From a virus: DNA of 46,353 nucleotides. Location of the stretch: positions 1-46,353 of the IMG/VR virus record IMGVR_UViG_3300048839_001136. One strand, given 5' to 3'. Shown in pieces: positions 26,433-32,046 of this stretch; position 1 is the first letter of the stretch, and each line of letters opens with the position of its first letter. The translations under genes were made by a program, and so were the position numbers. The notes under the pieces were generated by a model. It saw nothing but the letters and a program-made list of their open reading frames with translations. It ran no database searches and had not been told where the DNA came from.

Positions 26433-28091
26433 TCAGAACCCCTTCAGGACATCGTAGCCGGCCGGGTGCGTCCGTGTCCGTGCCTGCTCCATCCCGTGGA
26501 TCGGGTCGTACCCGATCACGTTGGCGCGTGAGTTGGCGGCATTGAGCCACTTCCGCTTTGGCACTTCCATTGCCGCCAGCAAAACGGCGCTGGCACGGTC
26601 GGGAGACCGCCCAATACGATCCACGATTTCCTCCCGGCTCTCGACCTTGATCTTCCGACCCTCGATCTTCCAGCGGGGGGCGGTAAGTTCCGCCAACAGG
26701 TCCGTATCTGGGGGCAGCTCGACCCCTGTGTCGGCGTCCGGGTCGAGCAGTTCACGCATCCGCCACCACAGCTCGCTCCTGACGTTCGAGAACCCCAACC
26801 CCCCGGCCTTGATGGTCCCGTTAGTGGCTTCGGCGACGTTGACCCCGAGCACCTGCACGTTCGCCTGCATCAAGAAGTCATACGGGCTCGCGCCGACCCC
26901 GATCACGTCAATGTTCACAGGGGCGTCATCCCTCCGGTGAGCAAGCACGTGGGCCATCACTTTCGGGCCCGTGTTGGTGTCGATCCCGTGCAGGGGCTTG
27001 AGGTGATCGAACCACCAGTCGTGGTCTCGTGTCCGGTGCCGGTTGGAGACCTGGGTCGAGTCCTTCCCCCCGCGGGCTACATCAACCCCTTGCTGGAGCA
27101 TTTCACCCTTCGGCGATCGGTCCTTCCACCGTGCTTGGGCTTGCTCGACCCAGCGGGTCGGTATCACCTGCCAGGGGTCGTCCTCGACCCCGGCCATGAA
27201 GTCCCCCTTCAGCATTTGGCTGCGGAGGGGCTCAGGAAGTGCCTGTAGCGTCGAGATATACCCACTCGCCACGTAGTAGGGATTGTCGGTCACCTTCGAC
27301 GGAATGAAGGTCCTGGATTTCGGCACGATGATGTCTTCGGGCTTGTGTTCAAGGGGGTCGAACTCGTAGGTCGGTTTGTCGTTGACCAGCACGAACGGGT
27401 CGCCACGATCAAGCCACATGTCCGTCGTGCCGCCCTTTCCGTCCGGCAGCATCGCGGCATACCGGATCACCCCCGCCGGAGTTGGGAACAGTGGATGCTT
27501 TCTGTCGATCCAGGGGCCAAAAAACGAGATCACCCACCGACCCTCGTTCGTGGTCGGGGGGTTGAACGTCATCAGCACCCTCGGGCGGACAGATGGGTCC
27601 GGGCTCCGGTTCCACCCCATCACGAACCGGACCTGATGTTCCCTTTGCTCGGTCACCTCATCGAATACCTTCAGGTCGTGGGGGCGGCCCTGCCACCGGC
27701 GCTCGTCGCCGGGGTTGTCCAACCCGGCCAGCTCCAGTAACTGGTCAGGCCCTAGCTTCCACGCGCCTTTTTGACTGTTGTAGCCGGCCGTGTTGCCGAG
27801 TACTTCCGTCATCCGTTGGACAATCCCTTCGGTCTGGGCTTTCTCCCGCCTGACGACTAGGCTTCGGCGGTGCCTCGTGAGCACAAGGCCAACCGCAAGG
27901 TCGGTCTTCCCCCCGCCGGCCGCTCCCCCGAACCCGATGATGTCGGCCTCGGCCTCGTAGGCCTGTTGCTGGGGGCCCGGCAGCGGGCGCCACCGAACCT
28001 CGGCCAGGTCTTTCGCGACAAGGCCATCAAGCTCTTCCAGTTCCTCTTCGGTGAGGTAGGCCGAGAGCGATTTGATCTCGTCGGCGTTCAC
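26433..28091 (-). CDS. Terminase large subunit
   Basis: This 552-residue packaging motor has an N-terminal ATPase with Walker A at 55-63 (GGAAGGGKT) and Walker B at about 144-145 (KVFDEV). A coupling region with NPPTTNEGRWVISFFGPW follows, then a C-terminal RNase H-like nuclease with QGVDVARGGKDST and INIDVIGVGAS as the metal-ligand strands. It cuts and translocates DNA into proheads with the small subunit. The start is GTG, overlapping the stop of the repeat protein (GTGA). The distance from the small terminase gene (five genes, 3 kb) is unusual; the two are most often adjacent. Confidence 0.95.
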   Translation of the reverse strand: MNADEIKSLSAYLTEEELEELDGLVAKDLAEVRWRPLPGPQQQAYEAEADIIGFGGAAGGGKTDLAVGLVLTRHRRSLVVRREKAQTEGIVQRMTEVLGNTAGYNSQKGAWKLGPDQLLELAGLDNPGDERRWQGRPHDLKVFDEVTEQREHQVRFVMGWNRSPDPSVRPRVLMTFNPPTTNEGRWVISFFGPWIDRKHPLFPTPAGVIRYAAMLPDGKGGTTDMWLDRGDPFVLVNDKPTYEFDPLEHKPEDIIVPKSRTFIPSKVTDNPYYVASGYISTLQALPEPLRSQMLKGDFMAGVEDDPWQVIPTRWVEQAQARWKDRSPKGEMLQQGVDVARGGKDSTQVSNRHRTRDHDWWFDHLKPLHGIDTNTGPKVMAHVLAHRRDDAPVNIDVIGVGASPYDFLMQANVQVLGVNVAEATNGTIKAGGLGFSNVRSELWWRMRELLDPDADTGVELPPDTDLLAELTAPRWKIEGRKIKVESREEIVDRIGRSPDRASAVLLAAMEVPKRKWLNAANSRANVIGYDPIHGMEQARTRTHPAGYDVLKGF

Positions 28092-29533
28092 GCGGTCCGC
28101 ACCCAGAAGTAGACCGCCTTGTATGGCTGCAAGACCGAGATCTCTGTCGCATTCGCATCTTGCAGCGGGAACGTGGCGGCGACCCCGGCGGCCGCCAGGA
28201 TCGAGGCGACCGCTGCGGCCGACCCCCCGACGACGGAGGAGGCAGCGACACCCGCGGCTGGGACGATAGCGGACCCGACCGAGCCCCCGACCAGGATCAG
28301 GCCAGAGGCCGCCCCGGCGGCCGCCAGGATCGCCGCTGCTGCGGTCGCCGACCCGGTGAGAGTAGACGCAGCGGCCAGGCCCGCCGCAGCTGTGATGCTC
28401 GCGCCGGAGGTCGCCGACCCGGTGAGGGTAGACGCCGCGGCCAGGCCCGCCGCGGCCGTGATACTCGATTCGGAGGTCGCCGACCCGGTGAGGGTAGACG
28501 CCGTGGCGGCGCCTGCGGCCGGCGCTATCGCGGCCTCTGACCCGCCAGCGGCCGACCCGGTGAGAGTAGACGCAGCGGCCAGGCCCGCCGCGGCTGTGAC
28601 GCTCGATTCAGCGGTAGCCGACCCGGTGAGAGTAGACGCCGCGGCCAGGCCCGCCGCGGCTGTGACGCTCGCGCCGGAGGTCGCCGACCCGGTGAGAGTA
28701 GACGCAGCGGCCTGACCCGGCGCGGCCGTGATACTCGATTCAGCGGTAGCCGACCCGGTGAGGGTAGACGCAGCGGCCAGGCCCGCCGCGGCCGTGATAC
28801 TCGATCCGGAGGCCGCTGCTGCCTGCGGAACGTAGATCCGACGATCCTCGAACAGCCTCAGCGGTGCGGCAGACAGCTCTGCCGCGGCAGCGTGGCCGAT
28901 GTCGGTGCCCATCCACCCGACGAAGATCCCGAACGGAATCCCGATTGCGCCGGAACCGCTGGTGTAGTACCGCGCGCCGGTAGATGCAGCCCAGGACGTG
29001 TTGAGGGTCTCGTCCAGAATCTGCGCGCCGTTCGTGAAGACCTTTTGTCCACCATCCCACAGCCGGAACGTGAGCCCGAACTCCTGCCCAACCTCGACTG
29101 GAACCGCAACCACTCGGCTGTTCATTGTGTTGGCGATGAACCGCATCGTGAAGTCACTTTCACCATTAACCAGCAACGCCGGAATATAGGACGCCGTCAG
29201 CCACCGGAGCTGGGAATAGTGACCCGCGCCACACAGCGCAAGCCGCCGCGCGAGGATCAGCCCGGATGAGCGTTTGGTGTCTGTGTCGGTCGAGCTGTAA
29301 TTTGCCAGATCGGTTGACTGCGCCACCAATCGGTATTGCAGTAGCCCCGGCCCGAAGTTCTGCCGCGGGGCGGTCCAATAGTCGCTCTTGATCTGCGTGC
29401 CGGCGACAAGATCGAAACAGCCGCCGTCGATCGTCGTGACGAGGCAGTAAGTCGGTCGCGGAAACCGGGTCGAGAGTTTGAGCGCCCACGGGTTGTCCGG
29501 GATGCTCACCCACGGCCGACGCAAGACAATCAT
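28088..29533 (-). CDS. Virion protein with 22-residue Ala/Thr repeats
   Basis: This is a 481-residue protein. The N-terminal half (about 1-240) is beta-rich and contains AVPVEVGQEFGLTFRLWDGGQKVFTNG, which has a LamG/lectin-like look. From about 243 to 465 there are ten copies or variants of a 22-residue unit (SSITAAAGLAAASTLTGSATAE and changes of it). The end is APYKAVYFWVRTA-like (LQPYKAVYFWVRTA). This is probably a surface-exposed decoration or tail-associated protein; the repeats would form an extended stalk. The ATG is seven bases after the previous stop. I do not recognise a family for the N-terminal part. Confidence 0.68.
   Translation of the reverse strand: MIVLRRPWVSIPDNPWALKLSTRFPRPTYCLVTTIDGGCFDLVAGTQIKSDYWTAPRQNFGPGLLQYRLVAQSTDLANYSSTDTDTKRSSGLILARRLALCGAGHYSQLRWLTASYIPALLVNGESDFTMRFIANTMNSRVVAVPVEVGQEFGLTFRLWDGGQKVFTNGAQILDETLNTSWAASTGARYYTSGSGAIGIPFGIFVGWMGTDIGHAAAAELSAAPLRLFEDRRIYVPQAAAASGSSITAAAGLAAASTLTGSATAESSITAAPGQAAASTLTGSATSGASVTAAAGLAAASTLTGSATAESSVTAAAGLAAASTLTGSAAGGSEAAIAPAAGAATASTLTGSATSESSITAAAGLAAASTLTGSATSGASITAAAGLAAASTLTGSATAAAAILAAAGAASGLILVGGSVGSAIVPAAGVAASSVVGGSAAAVASILAAAGVAATFPLQDANATEISVLQPYKAVYFWVRTA
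28345..28800. repeat. Tandem 66-bp repeats inside the virion gene
   Basis: On the plus strand the core GCCGACCCGGTGAG(A/G)GTAGA recurs seven times at near 66-base steps, with one 75-base step near 28475-28550. Neighbouring copies alternate between a few flanking variants (GATTCAGCGGTA, GCGCCGGAGGTC), which looks like past unequal exchange. Confidence 0.85.
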
Positions 29534-29540
29534 GTCGGGA

Positions 29541-30002
29541 TCAGGCCGCTACAGAGTGCGGACGCAGGGACGCAGAATTGCCGCTGGCCGCGAGAGCCAC
29601 GCCTCCGCGATTTCGGAAGCCCAGCTTGTACTTGCCGTTCGGGAGGTCGACGCTGCGCAGCACCATCCGCTGCGCCTCGGTGGCCCCTGACGTGATCACC
29701 ATGCCGACAAAGTAATTCAGATTCTCCTGCTCCGCCGTGGTGCCGTTGCCGGTCCAGTTCGGGTAGTTGGTACCGTCAGTTGACGGCACCAGATATACCT
29801 CGATCGCGGAGTCGGTCCCGGTGAACGCTGCCGACGCGAGCACGACCTCGATGTCGGCCATGAGGTACTTGTTCGTGCTGTTGTCGATCTCGTCAGACAG
29901 GTCGGTGTATTCGTCGTCGACCGCGGAATCCAGCGCCTGCCCGGATGTCCAGGCGATCGAAATCGCGGACGCGAGATAGCCACTTCGGGTCAGGTCTGCC
30001 AT
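29541..30002 (-). CDS. Small beta-rich virion protein
   Basis: This 153-residue protein starts ADLTRSGYLASAISIAWTSGQALDSAVDDEYTDLSDEIDNSTNKYLMADIEVVLASAAF and contains EVYLVPSTDGTNYPNW and LPNGKYKLGFRNRGG. This pattern is found in podoviral structural proteins near capsid or terminase genes, but I cannot name a role. It may be a decoration or tail-associated protein. The ATG is preceded by TGAGGTGACCC, an excellent ribosome site, and the same sequence precedes the gene two places upstream. Confidence 0.75.
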   Translation of the reverse strand: MADLTRSGYLASAISIAWTSGQALDSAVDDEYTDLSDEIDNSTNKYLMADIEVVLASAAFTGTDSAIEVYLVPSTDGTNYPNWTGNGTTAEQENLNYFVGMVITSGATEAQRMVLRSVDLPNGKYKLGFRNRGGVALAASGNSASLRPHSVAA

Positions 30003-30010
30003 GGGTCACC

Positions 30011-30484
30011 TCAGAGCGCGAGCGCGGCGCTGATGTCCTCGGAAACCAGCTCACCCTCGAAGTCACGATCCAGCGCCGTCACGGTGTTGGTCGTCTTGCT
30101 GTTGCCGCCGAACAGCGCCTGGGCGCGGGTTGCCATTTCCGTCAGGCTTTCGAGCACCGGGATGCTGTCGGTGTTGCCCCAGATGTCCTGTGCCGCCTTG
30201 CGCATGGCATTGCGCCCGAAGTCGATCGGCGCGTTGTCCATCATCAGCCGCCATGCATCGCGCTTGCCGGCGGTCAGGCCGTCGAACTTGGCGACGTTGG
30301 TGGCCTCGAACAGCACGGTACGCTCCGCGGCATTCCTCCACGCCGCGATGGCGCTTGGTTGGTTGTACCAGCCGGCCATCAGCGTCGTTTGGCCGTTGGT
30401 GCGGTAGGCCACGAACTCAGGGTCCGTCTCCGCCGCGATGGCTGCGGCGAGGGCCGTCAGTTGGGCGTTCGTCAGCTGGCTCAT
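30011..30484 (-). CDS. Conserved phage protein of the terminase-proximal module
   Basis: This 157-residue helical protein includes LTNAQLTALAAAIAAETDPEFVAYRTNGQTTLMAGWYNQPS, IAAWRNAAERTVLFEATN and GKRDAWRLMMDNAPIDFGRNAMRKAAQDIWG. This protein type is widespread in proteobacterial phages and is often near tail or decoration genes; its role is not known to me. The ATG comes one base after the upstream stop, so translation is likely coupled. It is followed by the gene at 29541-30002, eight bases away. Confidence 0.75.
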   Translation of the reverse strand: MSQLTNAQLTALAAAIAAETDPEFVAYRTNGQTTLMAGWYNQPSAIAAWRNAAERTVLFEATNVAKFDGLTAGKRDAWRLMMDNAPIDFGRNAMRKAAQDIWGNTDSIPVLESLTEMATRAQALFGGNSKTTNTVTALDRDFEGELVSEDISAALAL

Positions 30485-30485
30485 G

Positions 30486-30923
30486 TCAGTCCTCGGTTGC
30501 GAGCGGGCCGGCGGTCAGCGTAGGGGTCACCCCGCTGCCGCACACGATACCCGGCGAGATCGAGCCCTTGTAGAGCAAAAGGCCAGCCCCCGAGGCGCTT
30601 GAGCCAATCCCCCAGTGGGTTGCCGTGCCGCTGCCCCCGGTCCCTGCCGGGAATACCACGTTCGCCGCCAGCGATATCTGGTTACCCGATACCGCGAAGC
30701 CGGCCCCGCTCCTTGCGACAGCGACCCGGGCGTAGCTGGTATACCCGATCTCGTTGGTCGTCTGGCTGCCGGCCTCGCCCGGGTCGGCCGTGTGGAGCGA
30801 CATGTAGAGGCTGCCGGCGGTGGCGCTGGCCGGTAGGCCGGTGGCGTCCCCAATGTTGGCGATCGCATTGTTGAGAAAAATGTGGTTCAGCAGTGCGGTC
30901 TCGAACGAATTGGACTTACTCAT
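30486..30923 (-). CDS. Conserved small virion/tail protein
   Basis: This 145-residue protein starts SKSNSFETALLNHIFLNNAIANIGDATGLPASATAGSLYMSLHTADPGEAGSQTTNEIGYTSYARVAVARSG and ends in a Gly/Thr-rich strand region (THWGIGSSASGAGLLLYKGSI). This is a common phage structural protein family often annotated simply as tail protein. It is beta-rich, with no catalytic motif. The start has TCTGAGGTGACCC directly before ATG. Its neighbours are the collar-like fragment and the helical gene at 30011-30484. Confidence 0.78.
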   Translation of the reverse strand: MSKSNSFETALLNHIFLNNAIANIGDATGLPASATAGSLYMSLHTADPGEAGSQTTNEIGYTSYARVAVARSGAGFAVSGNQISLAANVVFPAGTGGSGTATHWGIGSSASGAGLLLYKGSISPGIVCGSGVTPTLTAGPLATED

Positions 30924-30931
30924 GGGTCACC

Positions 30932-31174
30932 TCAGACGTAAACGATTTTAGCGCCACCCTCGATACCTACCGGGCTGAAATCAGCATCACCGGTATCAAC
31001 CCCGACCAGTACCCGGCCGGCCGCGTATTTGGCCCAGGTCCCATACCCAAGAGTGGTCCCGGGATTCTCGTCGACATTGGTGATCACGATCGCCCCAACA
31101 GGATGCTGGGGCGCGACCGAGAACTGATCGGCCGGCCCCTGAGGGAGCGGGATCGGGGCGGCAGTGATGACCAC
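30932..31174 (-). CDS. Small protein with a fibre collar-like (gp10/gp12 C-terminal) motif
   Basis: This is an 80-residue protein, placing the start at GTG 31174 just after the small terminase stop; a TTG at 31213 would give a longer form overlapping that gene. Neither has a good ribosome site. The segment HPVGAIVITNVDENPGTTLGYGTWAKYAAGRVLVGVDTGDADF is the well-known baseplate/fibre head pattern (PVGxI, NPxTLxxGTWxxxxxGRVLVGVD). In larger proteins this unit forms the receptor-binding tip. Here it stands alone and lacks the usual His-rich end after the GGxK, so it may be a remnant or a free tip/decoration protein. Confidence 0.6.
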   Translation of the reverse strand: MVITAAPIPLPQGPADQFSVAPQHPVGAIVITNVDENPGTTLGYGTWAKYAAGRVLVGVDTGDADFSPVGIEGGAKIVYV

Positions 31175-31178
31175 GGGG

Positions 31179-31613
31179 TCAGACCAGATCCTGACGCTGC
31201 CGGGCAGCGTCAAGCAAGGCCGCGACCCGGGCAGCCCGGGTCGTGGCGTCGACCGCCACCGGGGCGCCGTCGGCCCCGGTCAGCTCGGTCCGCTCGGTCG
31301 CGAACAGCTTGCGCCTGCCTCGCAGCAGAAGGGCCAACAACGAGTCGCTGTAGACCTGCCGGTGCCCCACCACCGCCCCCTGCCAGAAAACCGGCTCGGC
31401 GACCCCGTGGACGGCTCTGGAGCGTGCTGTGGCCTCCAGGATGTCGGTGCTGTCCTCCAGCGCGTTGGCCCAGGCCTCCGCGAAGTCGGCACAGGTCCGG
31501 CGGCGGGAGTAGGCGGTCGTCGACGCGATGCCTGCAGCCGAGGCAGCCTCGCTGACGGTCGACCCACCGGCAAGCGCGGTGAGGAAGGGCTGGATCCAGG
31601 TCGGTGCGTCCAT
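31179..31613 (-). CDS. Terminase small subunit (putative)
   Basis: This 144-residue protein has an N-terminal helix-turn-helix (GGSTVSEAASAAGIASTTAYSRRRTCADFAEAWANALE). It is followed by a helical centre (TDILEATARSRAVHGVAEPVFWQGAVVGHRQVYSDSLLALLLRGRR) and an acidic/Ala end. The HTH, the QVYSDSLLALLLRGR motif and the size are those of podoviral small terminases that recognise packaging DNA. The large subunit lies five genes downstream. A GTGCCCACC element and a 7-bp-armed palindrome sit just before the ATG. Confidence 0.8.
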   Translation of the reverse strand: MDAPTWIQPFLTALAGGSTVSEAASAAGIASTTAYSRRRTCADFAEAWANALEDSTDILEATARSRAVHGVAEPVFWQGAVVGHRQVYSDSLLALLLRGRRKLFATERTELTGADGAPVAVDATTRAARVAALLDAARQRQDLV

Positions 31614-31617
31614 GGGC

Positions 31618-31632
31618 CGGGGATTATCCCCG
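31618..31632. promoter_or_regulatory. Palindrome before the small terminase start
   Basis: CGGGGAT-T-ATCCCCG is a perfect inverted repeat with 7-base arms and a single central base. It lies four bases before the small terminase ATG and overlaps the -10-like hexamer of the GTGCCCACC element. It could be an operator for an HTH protein, or a translation-blocking hairpin. Confidence 0.4.
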
Positions 31633-31654
31633 CCCCGCTACCGCAGGTGGGCAC
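31623..31654 (-). promoter_or_regulatory. GTGCCCACC box plus GATAAT before small terminase
   Basis: GTGCCCACC (plus 31646-31654) lies in the last codons of the HTH gene. After 17 bases comes GATAAT (plus 31623-31628; five of six to the sigma-70 -10), then nine bases and the ATG. It is the upstream-most of the four elements, so it would head the whole late block. Confidence 0.5.
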
Positions 31655-31880
31655 GCCCCTTCCGCCACCGCACCACGATCGCAGTCAGGGCCAGCTCGGC
31701 ATCGGTCGCTGGCTCGGGCCGCACCCCGGTCGCGTCGTTGCGCCGTTCGCCACGGGCGATCCTCGCGACGCACGAAAGCGATACCCCGTACCGTGCTGCG
31801 ATCTGCCGCAACGGCATCGGGCGAAGTTCTACGATCTCGCGGGCCTGCTGATCGCTGACCTTTTTGCGCTTACTTGCCAT
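31638..31880 (-). CDS. Small helix-turn-helix protein
   Basis: This 80-residue protein is basic at the start (ASKRKKVSDQQAREIVEL), followed by a clear helix-turn-helix (MPLRQIAARYGVSLSCVARIARGERR) and a basic end (VVRWRKGRAHLR). It is a probable DNA-binding regulator. It lies next to a cluster of TGTAGCC repeats, the first only eight bases before its ATG, and no Shine-Dalgarno sequence is visible there. It may bind those repeats or the operators in this control region; that is inference. It lies upstream of the small terminase gene and may act with it. Confidence 0.75.
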   Translation of the reverse strand: MASKRKKVSDQQAREIVELRPMPLRQIAARYGVSLSCVARIARGERRNDATGVRPEPATDAELALTAIVVRWRKGRAHLR

Positions 31881-31888
31881 TTTCAGCG

Positions 31889-32037
31889 TGTAGCCTATGT
31901 AGCCCTTGTAGCCCTTGAAAACCCTATTGTTGCCCTGGCGCTTTGTAAGTATTGTAACTTATTATCTTTTGCTAATTTACTACTACTACTCCCACCCTTT
32001 CTTACTAACTAGAGCTACAAGGGCTACAACGGCTACA
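31889..32037. other. AT-rich region with inverted clusters of 9-bp repeats (candidate origin/control site)
   Basis: Three direct copies of TGTAGCC lie at 31889, 31898 and 31907, a 9-base period. Three reverse-facing copies of (G)GCTACA lie at 32014, 32022 and 32031, the last two again nine bases apart. Between them is sequence of about 30% GC (31941-32000) in an otherwise high-GC genome. Iterons flanking an AT-rich unwinding region are typical of replication origins, and the primase-helicase gene is directly adjacent. Regulation of the flanking HTH gene is the alternative. Two further GGCTACA copies lie in the adjacent coding region (32221, 32236). Confidence 0.5.
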
Positions 32038-32046
32038 GGGTTGATT

